The notes below the pieces were generated by a model. It searched no databases. It saw nothing but the letters and a program-made list of their open reading frames with translations, and was not told where the DNA came from. From Anaerotignum propionicum (GTDB lineage Bacteria > Bacillota > Clostridia > Lachnospirales > Anaerotignaceae), in contig NZ_JANGAD010000003.1 of the NCBI RefSeq assembly GCF_024461735.1, forward strand, positions 1-64,000: a stretch of DNA of 64,000 nucleotides, written 5' to 3'. Positions within the stretch are counted from its first letter, which is position 1. Each line of letters begins with the position of its first letter. A program made the translations under genes and the position numbers. Shown here one piece after another: positions 1-8,440 of the stretch.

Positions 1-52
1 GAGCAGCTGACTTGTAATCAGCAGGTTATCGGTTCGAGTCCGATCATCGGCT
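1..52 (+). tRNA. tRNA-Thr (TGT), 5'-truncated by window edge
   Basis: The anticodon stem-loop has loop CTTGTAA, giving anticodon TGT. The T arm (GGTTCGAGTCC core) and the 3' acceptor strand CATCGGC with discriminator T are complete; the 5' acceptor strand and D arm lie outside the window. No CCA is encoded. It is the first visible member of a five-tRNA cluster. Confidence 0.9.
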
Positions 53-79
53 TAAATTTTTTAACTGAGCACAGTATTT

Positions 80-153
80 GGGTCTTTAGCTCAGTTGGTT
101 AGAGCATCCGGCTCATAACCGGACGGTCCCGGGTTCAAGTCCCTGAAGACCCA
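80..153 (+). tRNA. tRNA with CAT anticodon, probably tRNA-Ile2 (lysidine type)
   Basis: Full cloverleaf: acceptor GGGTCTT pairs with AAGACCC, anticodon loop CTCATAA, T loop TTCAAGT. The anticodon CAT would read as Met. However, the GGCTCATAACC loop region and the TTTAGCTCAGTTGGTTAGAGC 5' half resemble Firmicute tRNA-Ile2, whose C34 is changed to lysidine by TilS. The anticodon stem lacks the GGG/CCC run of initiator tRNA. The Ile2 reading is by recall of family sequences. Confidence 0.85.
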
Positions 154-169
154 TTTTACAATTAAATAT

Positions 170-243
<74 letters not shown>

Positions 244-248
244 TTTAT

Positions 249-321
249 GGGAGTTTAGCTCAGCTGGGAGAGCATCTGCCTTACAAGCAGAGGGTCACAG
301 GTTCGAGCCCTGTAACTCCCA
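249..321 (+). tRNA. tRNA-Val (TAC)
   Basis: Cloverleaf with acceptor GGGAGTT/AACTCCC, anticodon stem TCTGC/GCAGA and loop CTTACAA giving anticodon TAC. T loop TTCGAGC. No encoded CCA; discriminator A. It starts five bases after tRNA-Asp, so the two are cotranscribed. Confidence 0.95.
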
Positions 322-343
322 TTTTTCTACTAAATTAATATGT

Positions 344-417
344 GGCGGAGTAGCTCAGTTGGCTAGAGCATGCGGTTCATACCCGCAGTGTCGGGGGTTC
401 AAATCCCTCCTCCGCTA
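344..417 (+). tRNA. tRNA-Met (CAT), elongator type
   Basis: Cloverleaf with acceptor GGCGGAG/CTCCGCT (terminal G-U), anticodon stem TGCGG/CCGCA and loop TTCATAC, anticodon CAT. The stem lacks the initiator GGG/CCC signature and the gene resembles Firmicute elongator Met tRNA. It is the last gene of the cluster and is followed by a terminator. Confidence 0.9.
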
Positions 418-428
418 TGTCTTATTTG

Positions 429-453
429 CATCCTGAAAGAAGGATGTTTTTTT
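429..453 (+). terminator. Terminator of tRNA cluster
   Basis: Inverted repeat CATCCT (429-434) and AGGATG (441-446) around loop GAAAGA, followed by seven T. It lies 11 bases after the last tRNA. 454-632 is AT-rich and holds no gene that I can see. Confidence 0.85.
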
Positions 454-632
454 ATATTTATACTTTCAGCAATGAATCAAACTTAAGGTTATTATATAAC
501 CATGTATTTTAATAGTATAATAAGAAATTATAATTCAGCTTTTATATGTAACAATGGTAATGATATGAAAATTGGTGTCATAAGTAATTATTTATGTTAG
601 AAACAATACAATGAAATAAGGAGGCTTGAAGC

Positions 633-1265
633 ATGAAGGTATTAATGGTTAACGGAAGCTCAAACTTAAAAGGTTGTACATTTACAGCATTGACTGAGGT
701 GGGCATGGCTTTGGAGAAACAAGGAATTGACTATGAAATTTTTCAACTGGGCCCAAAACCTATTAGAGATTGTATTGGATGTGGCAAGTGCCACGAAGGA
801 AAATGTATTTTTAACGATGATGACGTAAATAGATTTGTAGAGATGGCTCAAGAGGCAGATGGCTTTATTTTTGGTTCTCCTGTATACTATGCTCATCCCA
901 GTGGTCGTGTGCTCTCTTTTTTAGATAGAGTATTTTACTGTTCAACCACTGCCGCAAAACATCCATTTAACTTTAAACCAGCAGCCGCAGTTGTTTCTGC
1001 CAGAAGAGGTGGAACTACAGCATCATTTGACGTAATTAATAAATATTTTACCATAGCAATGATGCCAATAGTAGCTTCAAGTTATTGGAATATGGTGCAT
1101 GGTAATTCTCCCGATGAAGTTAAGCAAGACGCAGAGGGACTGCAGACAATGAGAAATATTGGCGTAAATATGGCATGGATGTTAAAGAATATTGAGGCTG
1201 GTAAGAATAGTGGAATTCCAATGCCTGAGGTTGAACGGACACAGAGAACAAATTTCATTCGATAA
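633..1265 (+). CDS. Iron-sulfur flavoprotein / NADPH-dependent FMN reductase family
   Basis: 210-residue flavodoxin-fold protein. It begins with a flavodoxin-like beta strand and FMN phosphate loop (VLMVNGSS, residues 3-10). Four cysteines at 47, 50, 53 and 58 form the compact CX2CX2CX4C pattern typical of iron-sulfur flavoproteins, which bind one [4Fe-4S] cluster and FMN and pass electrons in anaerobes. FGSPVYYAHPSG near residue 80-91 is the second FMN-binding loop. The start is fixed by an AAGGAGG site just upstream. It is monocistronic: the next gene has its own promoter. The natural electron partner cannot be told from the sequence. Confidence 0.85.
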   Translation: MKVLMVNGSSNLKGCTFTALTEVGMALEKQGIDYEIFQLGPKPIRDCIGCGKCHEGKCIFNDDDVNRFVEMAQEADGFIFGSPVYYAHPSGRVLSFLDRVFYCSTTAAKHPFNFKPAAAVVSARRGGTTASFDVINKYFTIAMMPIVASSYWNMVHGNSPDEVKQDAEGLQTMRNIGVNMAWMLKNIEAGKNSGIPMPEVERTQRTNFIR

Positions 1266-1297
1266 TGAAGGCTAATCCAAATAATTTTTTCATATTG

Positions 1298-1326
1298 TTG
1301 ACAGAATGATAAGGTCAGGGTATAGT
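1298..1326 (+). promoter_or_regulatory. Sigma-A promoter for ispF
   Basis: TTGACA (1298-1303), 17-base spacer, TATAGT (1321-1326). The start codon of ispF lies 80 bases downstream. Match to consensus is 6/6 and 5/6 with ideal spacing. Confidence 0.85.
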
Positions 1327-1405
1327 AGGGGTGCATAGAATAAAAAAATACGTGGGATAGTAGAATTTTTTACATCCAAGCATATATTAAAAGAGAGGTA
1401 AGAAA

Positions 1406-1879
1406 ATGCGGATTGGCTCTGGATATGATGTGCACAAATTGGTTGAGAATCGCAAACTGATTCTTGGTGGAGTTGAAATTCCTTTTGAAAAAGGTCTTTT
1501 AGGGCATTCAGATGCCGACGTTTTAGTGCATGCTATTATGGATGCACTGCTGGGGGCGGCAGCACTGGGGGATATTGGAAGACATTTTCCCGATACGAAG
1601 GAAGAGTATAAAGGTGCTGATAGCTTAAAGTTGCTTTCCAGAGTTTTATACTTGATTTCTGAAAAAGGATATTGTATAATTAACATCGATGCAACAATTA
1701 TAGCTCAGAAGCCTAAGTTGGCACCATTTATACCTGAAATGTGCCAGATGATTGCAAAAACTCTGGATATTAAGGGTAGTCAAGTAAATGTGAAAGCAAC
1801 AACAGAAGAAGGCTTGGGTTTTACAGGTGCAGGCGAGGGCATTGCCGCTACAGCAGTTTGCCTTTTACAGGAAAATTGA
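1406..1879 (+). CDS. ispF: 2-C-methyl-D-erythritol 2,4-cyclodiphosphate synthase
   Basis: 157 residues, the usual IspF length. The enzyme cyclises CDP-ME 2-phosphate to MEcPP in the non-mevalonate isoprenoid pathway as a cytosolic trimer. The zinc ligands are visible in the N-terminal GSGYDVHKL (Asp8, His10) and in the [11 protein letters not shown] motif (third His). The C-terminal [15 protein letters not shown] loop binds the CMP phosphate. RBS AGAGAGG precedes the ATG. Adjacency to cysE and cysS matches the ispDF-(gltX)-cysE-cysS order of Bacillus; ispD is not in the window. Confidence 0.97.
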   Translation: MRIGSGYDVHKLVENRKLILGGVEIPFEKGLLGHSDADVLVHAIMDALLGAAALGDIGRHFPDTKEEYKGADSLKLLSRVLYLISEKGYCIINIDATIIAQKPKLAPFIPEMCQMIAKTLDIKGSQVNVKATTEEGLGFTGAGEGIAATAVCLLQEN

Positions 1880-1914
1880 ATAAGAAAAAGGTTATGATGG
1901 AAAAGAGTAATTCT

Positions 1915-2198
1915 TTTCTTGCCTAACAGAGAATGGCGACCTTGGTGAAAGGTGGTGAGATTTGAAATCATGTTTACATGGTTTTATCTGTCAACATCTT
2001 GAGATACTTGGGTGGGAGTCGCTTATAGGTGGGGGAGAATGAAGTGCGTTCCTGAACTGAACAGGCGAAATTTTAGTAGTCTGTATCCGGTGACAACGTT
2101 ACAGTCTAAAAGAGGGATGGTGTTGGCCATCTAATTAAAGTGGAACCGCGGAGAATATATAGCTTCGTCTTTATTTGTATAAAGACGAAGCTTTTTTA
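1915..2198 (+). promoter_or_regulatory. T-box leader, probably cysteine-specific
   Basis: A 400-base leader separates ispF from cysE. It has the T-box stem I elements AGAGAATGGCGACC and GGTGGTGAG near its 5' end, the near-invariant T-box sequence AAAGTGGAACCGCG at 2137-2150, and a factor-independent terminator right after. T-box RNAs bind uncharged tRNA through a specifier codon and then form an antiterminator. A TGC (Cys) triplet at 2045-2047 in GAAGTGCGTTC is the likely specifier, which fits the cysE and cysS genes downstream. The class is well supported; the specifier assignment is inferred from position and context. The leader start is approximate. Confidence 0.9.
2161..2198 (+). terminator. 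T-box-controlled terminator
   Basis: Perfect 14-bp stem AGCTTCGTCTTTAT (2161-2174) / ATAAAGACGAAGCT (2179-2192) with a 4-base loop and a following T run. It is the terminator partner of the T-box antiterminator, closing transcription before cysE when Cys-tRNA is charged. Confidence 0.92.
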
Positions 2199-2286
2199 TT
2201 TAAGGATAATTCCACCGAACAAATGGAATTATTAGATGCAAGATTGCTATGTGAATGAGGTTATCTTAAAAATAGGAGGAATGATT

Positions 2287-2850
2287 ATGTTAAAGGATGC
2301 AATCAGAGTTATTAAAGAAAAAGACCCTGCAATTAAAAGCAGTATTGAGGTTTTTTTATATCCCAGTTTCTGGGCTGTAATTAATCACCGTATTGCCCAT
2401 AAACTTTACAAGAAAAATAAATTCTTCTTAGCAAGATTGGTTTCGCAATTCTCCCGTTTCATAACGGGAATTGAAATTCATCCTGGTGCAACCATTGGCA
2501 AGAATTTTTTTATTGACCATGGTATGGGCATTGTTATTGGCGAAACAGCAGAAATTGGGGATAATGTAATGCTGTATCATGGAGTGACTTTGGGTGGTAC
2601 AGGAAAAGATAAAAATAAGCGTCATCCTACTGTGGAAGACAATGTTATGATTGGAGCTGGTACCATTGTTTTGGGTCCTGTTACAATTGGCAAAAATTCA
2701 AAAATTGGTGCAGGATCTGTGGTGATTCAAGATATCCCCGAAAATGTAACAGCAGTTGGATCACCAGTTATGGTGGTTAGAAAAGACGGCATGCGCATTT
2801 CACCCGTTGCTCCTGAGGAGTTAACAGGATGCAAAAGAAGAGCGGTATAA
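2287..2850 (+). CDS. cysE: Serine O-acetyltransferase
   Basis: 187 residues. Makes O-acetylserine from serine and acetyl-CoA, the first step of cysteine synthesis. The left-handed beta-helix hexapeptide repeats are clear from about residue 70 to 160 ([36 protein letters not shown]). His in FIDHG and in LYHGVTLGG is the catalytic pair of the family. I chose ATG 2287 because AGGAGG at 2274-2279 is seven bases before it; ATG 2281 would be too close and the upstream TTG-type extension lacks an RBS. It lies under the Cys T-box. This is the short EpsC/CysE form common in Firmicutes. Confidence 0.95.
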   Translation: MLKDAIRVIKEKDPAIKSSIEVFLYPSFWAVINHRIAHKLYKKNKFFLARLVSQFSRFITGIEIHPGATIGKNFFIDHGMGIVIGETAEIGDNVMLYHGVTLGGTGKDKNKRHPTVEDNVMIGAGTIVLGPVTIGKNSKIGAGSVVIQDIPENVTAVGSPVMVVRKDGMRISPVAPEELTGCKRRAV

Positions 2851-3047
2851 ATCTTTATATTCCGGTGGAAAATATAAGTATTTTTTAAGAATATATGATA
2901 TAATTGCAAATAGAGTTAATCTTTTCATGGAATCTTTTCTGTAATCGTTTTTCATGGAAGAGAGCTTAAAGAGAAGTGCTTTGTAAAGAAAATGTTCTTA
3001 AAGATATTTATATTTCGAAATAAATGACTAGAAAGGATGAATCACAT

Positions 3048-4460
3048 ATGAAGGTTTATAATACCCTAACCAGACAAAAGGAAGAATTTGTCCCCATGGA
3101 GGAAGGCAAAGTAAAAATGTATGTTTGTGGTCCTACAGTGTATGATTATATTCATATCGGCAATGCACGTCCTTATGTTGTTTTTGACACCGTAAGACGT
3201 TATTTGGAGTATAAGGGCTATGAAGTAACATATGTACAGAACTTTACGGATGTAGATGATAAAATCATTAACCGTGCAAATAAAGAAAACAGTACTATGC
3301 AGGAAATATCCAATCGATATATTCAAGAAGCTTTTCATGATGCTGATGGTTTGAATGTAAAGAGAGCTACTGTGCACCCTCGTGTAACAGAGGAAATGGA
3401 CTTAATTATCGAAATGGTCAAAGACCTAATAGATAAGGGCTTTGCTTATGAAGATAAGGGAACTGTTTACTATGATACAAAGAAATTTCCTGAATACGGA
3501 AAATTGTCCCGTAAAAATTTGGATGAACTGATTGCTGGTGGCAGCGAACGTGTTTCAGTTGATGATGCCAAGAAAAATCCTACAGATTTTGTTCTTTGGA
3601 AACCTAAAAAAGAAGGTGAGCCCAGTTGGAACTCTCCTTGGGGAGAAGGCAGACCGGGTTGGCACATTGAATGCTCTGTTATGGCAAAGCATCATTTAGG
3701 AGAGCACATTGATATTCATGCTGGTGGTGAGGATTTGGTTTTCCCTCATCATGAAAATGAAATCGCCCAGAGTGAAGCATGCAATGGTTGCCAATTTGCA
3801 AAATATTGGCTGCATAATGGCTTTATCACTGTAGACAACGAGAAAATGTCTAAGTCATTAGGTAACTTTTTTACAGTAAGAGATATCGCTGCACAGTTCC
3901 CTTATGAAGTAATCCGTTTCTTTATTTTAAATGGCCATTATAGAAGCCCTATCAACTTCAGCCGTGATTTAATGCAGGCCTGCCAGAATGGTCTGGAACG
4001 CATTAAAAACGCCAGAAAAGAGCTTGCCTTCTTTATCGAAAATGCCCCTATGGGAGCCATGAGCCAAGAGGAAAAGAGCCAAGTGAAGGATTTAGAAAGC
4101 TATAAAGAGCAATTTGAAGCTGCCATGGATGATGACTTTAATACTGCCGATGCCATTTCTGTAATTTATGAATTGGTTCGTTTTAGCAATATTGCTGTAA
4201 AAGCAGGTGCTTCCAAAGAATATGCTTCAAAAATCCAGAATATGCTTGATCACTTATGTGGTGTATTGGGAGTTGCTGAGTTAAGTGAAGATAGCATTTC
4301 AGATGAAGAAACAGAGAAGATTGAAGCATTGATTGCAAAAAGAAATGATGCCAAGAAAGCGAAAGACTTTGCTGCAGCCGATGCAATTAGAGAAGAATTA
4401 ACAGCTATGGGAATTACCATAAAGGATACTCGTCAGGGTGTGCAGTGGTTTAGAGGTTAA
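3048..4460 (+). CDS. cysS: Cysteinyl-tRNA synthetase
   Basis: 470 residues, normal for CysRS. Class I aminoacyl-tRNA synthetase that charges tRNA-Cys. Visible landmarks: the zinc-site Cys in YVCGPTVYDYIHIGNARP, which also carries the HIGH-type motif HIGN, and the KMSKSLGN signature near residue 270. The C-terminal third is the DALR/anticodon-binding helical part. ATG 3048 follows AAAGGA; an upstream ATG at 3024 has no RBS. It is probably read with cysE from the T-box leader, although 200 bases separate the genes. mrnC follows after 2 bases. Confidence 0.98.
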   Translation: MKVYNTLTRQKEEFVPMEEGKVKMYVCGPTVYDYIHIGNARPYVVFDTVRRYLEYKGYEVTYVQNFTDVDDKIINRANKENSTMQEISNRYIQEAFHDADGLNVKRATVHPRVTEEMDLIIEMVKDLIDKGFAYEDKGTVYYDTKKFPEYGKLSRKNLDELIAGGSERVSVDDAKKNPTDFVLWKPKKEGEPSWNSPWGEGRPGWHIECSVMAKHHLGEHIDIHAGGEDLVFPHHENEIAQSEACNGCQFAKYWLHNGFITVDNEKMSKSLGNFFTVRDIAAQFPYEVIRFFILNGHYRSPINFSRDLMQACQNGLERIKNARKELAFFIENAPMGAMSQEEKSQVKDLESYKEQFEAAMDDDFNTADAISVIYELVRFSNIAVKAGASKEYASKIQNMLDHLCGVLGVAELSEDSISDEETEKIEALIAKRNDAKKAKDFAAADAIREELTAMGITIKDTRQGVQWFRG

Positions 4461-4462
4461 AT

Positions 4463-4888
4463 ATGGATTTACAAGAACTTGATTTAATTATAGATGGTAC
4501 AGGGAAGGTTGACCCCAAAGGAATGTCTCCGCTGGGTCTAGCCTATATAGGGGATGCAGTTTATGAGATGTTTGTAAGATTGACGGTATTGACAGACGGC
4601 AATGCACCGGTTAACCGTTTACACAAAAAAGCAAAAGACTTAGTCAATGCCAAGGCACAAGCCCACATGTATTTCCGCATTGCTGAGGAATTAACAGAGG
4701 AGGAAGCTTCTGTTTTTCGCCGGGGACGTAATGCAAAGTCTTTCACCACACCCAAAAATGCAGATTTAATGGATTATCGTCATGCCACAGGTCTTGAGGC
4801 ATTATTCGGATATTTGTATTTAAAAGGTGAAAAACAACGGGCAATAAGCTTGTTTTCTTTGGGCATGGCGGATATAATAGAAAAATAG
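4463..4888 (+). CDS. mrnC: Mini-ribonuclease 3
   Basis: 141-residue RNase III-like catalytic domain without the dsRNA-binding domain. In Bacillus, Mini-III matures the ends of 23S rRNA. The signature LAYIGDAVYEMFVR (about residues 26-39) holds the catalytic acidic residues, and GLEALFGYLYL near residue 111 is the second RNase III helix. It starts 2 bases after cysS, so it is translationally coupled. The cysS-mrnC-rlmB order is conserved in Firmicutes. Confidence 0.93.
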   Translation: MDLQELDLIIDGTGKVDPKGMSPLGLAYIGDAVYEMFVRLTVLTDGNAPVNRLHKKAKDLVNAKAQAHMYFRIAEELTEEEASVFRRGRNAKSFTTPKNADLMDYRHATGLEALFGYLYLKGEKQRAISLFSLGMADIIEK

Positions 4889-4900
4889 GACGAAAGATGA

Positions 4901-4938
4901 GCCGAAGGAGGGAGAGAAACCTGTTCCTTCGGCTTTCT
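4901..4938 (+). terminator. Weak terminator after mrnC
   Basis: GCCGAAGGA (4901-4909) pairs perfectly with TCCTTCGGC (4925-4933); the tail is TTTCTAT, not a clean T run. It may only partly stop transcription before rlmB. Confidence 0.55.
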
Positions 4939-5059
4939 ATAACATTGTGATGTGGTTTGTGGGTTGACTAGGAATTCCCATGTGTTGTAAAAATAGTTTG
5001 TCTTTTACAATTAATATAGGTAATTGGCTAATTGGCTTAGAAAAAATGGAGGCATTTTT

Positions 5060-5824
5060 GTGGATAAAAAAGAAAGAGAAATTAACGAAAACCAAGTAGA
5101 AGGCAGAAATGCTGTGCTAGAAGTATTAAAAAGCGGCAGAGATATGGAAAAGCTTCTAGTATTAAAGGGAAATCTAGAAGGTACCGTAAAGCGTATTATT
5201 GCTATGGCAACAGAAAAAGGCGTAGTGATTCAGGAGGTAAGCCGTCAGAAGCTGGACGAGCTTTCTCAAACCAAAAATCATCAAGGTATTATTGCATTGG
5301 TTTCAGCTCATGAATATGTTGAGGTTGAGGATATTTTGGCGGTTGCCAGAAAGAAACAGGAGGATCCTTTTATTTTGTTATTGGATGGTATTACAGATCC
5401 ACACAATTTAGGGGCAATTTTGCGTACGGCAGAATGTGCAGGAGTACATGGTGTAATTATTCCAAAACGCCGTTCCGTAGGGTTAAATGCTACAGTAGGT
5501 AAGACCTCCGCAGGTGCCATGGAATACATCCCTGTAGCCAGAGTAACCAATATTGTCAAGACTATGGAAAAGCTGAAAAAAGAAGGCCTGTGGATTGCCT
5601 GTGCCGACATGAAAGGCTTAGATCATTATGATACCAATATGAAGGGGCCTTTAGCTTTGGTAATTGGTAGTGAGGGGGAAGGCGTAAGTCGTCTGGTTCG
5701 GGAAAATTGCGATTTTACTGCCTCTATTCCCATGTATGGGCAGATTTCCTCGTTAAATGCATCTGTTGCAGCAGGTCTTTTAATGTATGAAGTTGTACGA
5801 CAAAGAAAATTTACTAAGGAATAA
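5060..5824 (+). CDS. rlmB: 23S rRNA (guanosine-2'-O-)-methyltransferase RlmB (TrmH family)
   Basis: 254 residues. SPOUT-class methyltransferase that 2'-O-methylates a guanosine of 23S rRNA. N-terminal substrate-binding domain (VEGRNAVLEVLKSGRD) and C-terminal knotted domain with the three family motifs: DGITDPHNLGAILRTAE, VIGSEGEGVSRL and IPMYGQISSLNASVAAGLLMYE. GTG 5060 is chosen because ATGGAGG lies seven bases upstream; a longer TTG-initiated form (5024) has no RBS. The rRNA target is by family, not seen here. Confidence 0.94.
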   Translation: MDKKEREINENQVEGRNAVLEVLKSGRDMEKLLVLKGNLEGTVKRIIAMATEKGVVIQEVSRQKLDELSQTKNHQGIIALVSAHEYVEVEDILAVARKKQEDPFILLLDGITDPHNLGAILRTAECAGVHGVIIPKRRSVGLNATVGKTSAGAMEYIPVARVTNIVKTMEKLKKEGLWIACADMKGLDHYDTNMKGPLALVIGSEGEGVSRLVRENCDFTASIPMYGQISSLNASVAAGLLMYEVVRQRKFTKE

Positions 5825-5939
5825 AGATAGATATTCTTATTTTCAAATAAAAAAAATAAAGTGCAAATAGTGGTTTTGCAAATTGCGACAAAATATGTTA
5901 CTCTATTGTGTATATCACTACAGAATGGAGGGGGCGCTT

Positions 5940-6458
5940 TTGCATAAGGAATTTTTATTGGTTGATGGCTACAATATTATTCATGCTTGGGATGATCTAA
6001 AAGAGTTAGCTCGAGATGTAAGCTTAGAAAGCGCGAGGCAAAAGCTTATGGACATCCTCTCGAATTATAAAGGTGTAAAAAACACAACCATTATCTTAGT
6101 TTTTGATGGTTATTTAGTGAAAGGGAATATTGGGTCTGTGAATCCATATCAGAATATATTTGTTGTTTATACCAAAGAGGCGGAAACGGCAGATCATTAT
6201 ATCGAAAGAGTAGTTACAGCCATGCCAAAGCATTATAGAGTTCGGGTGGCCACTGGAGATGGACTTGAGCAGCTCATTATCTACGGGCAAGGTGCCACAA
6301 GAATGACGGCAAAAGAGCTAAGAAAGGAAATACAAGCAGAAACAGATTATTTAAGGGAGCGGTTTATTGAAAATAGACCGCCCAAAAATAATTTGCTAGC
6401 AGATCATCTTGACCGGGAGGCGTTGGAATGGATAGAAGCGTTGCGGAGAACAAAGTAG
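5940..6458 (+). CDS. rae1: Ribosome-associated mRNA endonuclease Rae1 (YacP, NYN domain)
   Basis: 172 residues, one NYN/PIN-like domain. B. subtilis Rae1 (YacP) enters the ribosomal A site and cuts mRNA. FLLVDGYNIIHAW at the N terminus carries the first metal-binding Asp; VFDGYLVKG and TAEADHYIE-like segment ETADHYIER hold further acidic residues; VRVATGDGLEQLIIYGQGA is the last motif. I chose TTG 5940 because GGAGGGGGC is a few bases upstream; an ATG at 5883 would add 19 residues without an RBS. Overlaps sigH by 31 bases, as in the conserved rlmB-yacP-sigH order. Confidence 0.9.
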   Translation: MHKEFLLVDGYNIIHAWDDLKELARDVSLESARQKLMDILSNYKGVKNTTIILVFDGYLVKGNIGSVNPYQNIFVVYTKEAETADHYIERVVTAMPKHYRVRVATGDGLEQLIIYGQGATRMTAKELRKEIQAETDYLRERFIENRPPKNNLLADHLDREALEWIEALRRTK

Positions 6459-7132
6459 AAGAAGGGAAAGGCGCGGATCAAGCCCCGGAGACGAGCAAGA
6501 TTAGATTTGGGGCATTTAAAGATGAAGATGTTGTAACAATGGCGCAACAAGGGAATTCACAAGCAGAAGAATATTTAATGGACAAATTCAAGCCTTTAGT
6601 GAAAGCAAGGTCAAGGGCATATTTTTTGATTGGAGCAGATAGTGAGGATATTATTCAAGAAGGGATGATTGGCCTATATAAAGCCGTTCGTGATTTTAAT
6701 GTGGAACGCAATACGTCCTTCTGTGGCTTTGCTGAATTATGCGTGAATCGCCAGATGATTACGGCAATTAAGGCTGCAACGAGATTCAAGCATCAACCTC
6801 TGAATTCTTATATATCTTTGAATAAACCAGTTTTTGACGATGATTCAGATCAGACCTATATTGATTTATTGCAAGAAGGGGAATTGTTAAATCCTGAAGC
6901 ATTATTTATTGGCCAAGAAAATAAGGATTTTATTGAATCGCAAATGGTGAAAAATTTAAGTGGTTTTGAAACTAAGGTATTAGCCCTCTATTTGCAAGGC
7001 AGAAGTTATTTCGAAATTGCTAAAAGCTTGAAGAAGAATGAGAAATCAATTGATAATGCACTGCAAAGGGTAAAAAAGAAAATGGAGCGTTTTTTGGAAC
7101 AAAATAGTCTTGACGAAACAAAGACTATGTGA
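6428..7132 (+). CDS. sigH: RNA polymerase sigma-H factor (Spo0H)
   Basis: 234 residues. Alternative sigma factor for the transition to stationary phase and entry into sporulation. Region 2 is seen in ARSRAYFLIGADSEDIIQEGMIGLYKAVRDFN (about residues 59-90) and region 4 in GFETKVLALYLQGRSYFEIAKSL with its helix-turn-helix near the C terminus. RBS GGGAGG is inside rae1, seven bases before ATG 6428, so the two genes are coupled. The longer acidic N-terminal tail is typical of clostridial SigH. It supports that the organism forms spores. Confidence 0.95.
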   Translation: MDRSVAENKVEEGKGADQAPETSKIRFGAFKDEDVVTMAQQGNSQAEEYLMDKFKPLVKARSRAYFLIGADSEDIIQEGMIGLYKAVRDFNVERNTSFCGFAELCVNRQMITAIKAATRFKHQPLNSYISLNKPVFDDDSDQTYIDLLQEGELLNPEALFIGQENKDFIESQMVKNLSGFETKVLALYLQGRSYFEIAKSLKKNEKSIDNALQRVKKKMERFLEQNSLDETKTM

Positions 7133-7170
7133 TAATATATACAGGCTGACGAAATATTTTTCGTGGCTAT

Positions 7171-7243
7171 GCTGATATGGCTCAGTAGGTAGAGCGTCGC
7201 CTTGGTAAGGCGGAGGTCACGGGTTCGAATCCCGTTATCAGCT
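7171..7243 (+). tRNA. tRNA-Thr (GGT)
   Basis: Cloverleaf with acceptor GCTGATA/TATCAGC and anticodon stem-loop CGCC-TTGGTAA-GGCG, anticodon GGT. T arm CGGGTTCGAATCCCG. No encoded CCA; discriminator T. It sits 38 bases after sigH and ends in its own terminator, where many Firmicutes have rpmG and secE. Confidence 0.95.
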
Positions 7244-7249
7244 GTCTAG

Positions 7250-7278
7250 AACCCCCGTAAATCGGGGGTTATTTTTTT
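7250..7278 (+). terminator. Terminator after tRNA-Thr
   Basis: AACCCCCG (7250-7257) / CGGGGGTT (7263-7270), loop TAAAT, then A and seven T. Confidence 0.92.
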
Positions 7279-7575
7279 GCGTGCGGAATTCTTTAAACCT
7301 TCATTTATACACTTTGTAGTAATAGAAATTGAGTTGCCTATTTTTTCAATCATAGGGGTATATTGAAATCGCATAATATTTTGAAAAAGAAATTGCTTTC
7401 TTATGTGTAGTGAACTGTTATAATAAATGAGGTATTTTACATTGAATAAGTAATGTCTTTTGACTTAAACATTGAGACATCAAAAAACAGCCTATGTCTG
7501 GATGGCTCTATTAAATTAATCTTTTGATAAAGGGTATAATAATTATTTATTTATAAGAAGTTATGAGGTGAAATT
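7279..7575 (+). other. Intergenic region before MerR gene
   Basis: AT-rich, no ORF with an RBS. TATAAT-like boxes occur at 7419-7424 and 7535-7540 but neither has a good -35 at 17 bases. A dyad AGACAT...ATGTCT (about 7472-7497) could be a regulator site. No structured RNA recognised. Confidence 0.4.
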
Positions 7576-8373
7576 TTGAAAAAGAAATATACAATTGGAG
7601 AAACTGCGGCCTTATTGGGAATTTCCACACAAACATTACGTTATTATGATAAAATTGGTCTGCTTTCTCCGGGATTTACCGATGAAAACACAGGGTATCG
7701 CTATTATTATTACCAACAATTTCACTTTCTTGATCGAATAAGATATCTTCAAAGTTTTGGGATGCCCCTGGAGGATATAAGAAAAATTATTCACAGTGGC
7801 AGTGTTGATTTACTGCTGCCTTATTTGAGGAAAAAGAAAGAGGATGCCTTACAGGAGCTAAAAGAAATGGAAGAGCGAATTAAGGACATCGAATGGTATA
7901 TCGACTATTTTACTTATATGAACAAAGGTGAAAACCTGGATAATTTATATAAAATTCAAAAGGAGGAACGTTATATTTTAAGTGTTCCTTGCTATTATAA
8001 AGAGCAATTGGCTCAAATGGAAATACGCTTGGCGGCGGCAAAGAGCAAAAACGAATACACTCAAACAAAGTTTAGGAGGCAATATGGATATAAGATAGAT
8101 TTGGATGCGCTATTTAAGAAAGAGTTTTATCCCAGAGAATATTTTGTTTATTTTAGAGGAAAGCCAGATTTAGAGCAAACAATGTATGATGTAATTCCTG
8201 CAGGAGAATATTTATGTTTTCAAACACAAGCATTGTCTGAAAATTGGGATATTGATATGCTTACCAAATATTTTGAAAATAAGCCAAAACCCAAGCTGGT
8301 TCTTGCTATGGAGTTTGAAGATAACTTAGTGGATTATGCTGATGCTCAATATGAAATCCAGATACTTCTTTAG
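7576..8373 (+). CDS. MerR-family transcriptional regulator with effector-binding domain
   Basis: 265 residues. N-terminal MerR winged helix (YTIGETAALLGISTQTLRYYDKIGLLSP, residues 4-31), then the dimer coiled coil (about 80-120) and a C-terminal GyrI-like ligand-binding region rich in aromatic residues, as in BltR/BmrR multidrug regulators. These bind bent, overspaced promoters and respond to small molecules. Start is TTG with GAGGTG five bases upstream. Possible targets are the PLP enzyme and transporter downstream, but no MerR-type 19-bp spacer promoter was identified, so the target is unknown. Confidence 0.85.
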   Translation: MKKKYTIGETAALLGISTQTLRYYDKIGLLSPGFTDENTGYRYYYYQQFHFLDRIRYLQSFGMPLEDIRKIIHSGSVDLLLPYLRKKKEDALQELKEMEERIKDIEWYIDYFTYMNKGENLDNLYKIQKEERYILSVPCYYKEQLAQMEIRLAAAKSKNEYTQTKFRRQYGYKIDLDALFKKEFYPREYFVYFRGKPDLEQTMYDVIPAGEYLCFQTQALSENWDIDMLTKYFENKPKPKLVLAMEFEDNLVDYADAQYEIQILL

Positions 8374-8440
8374 TAATAAGTAATAATTGACCTTATAGTA
8401 GGTATAAGAATTACGATTTTATTAATGATTATTTAAGAAA

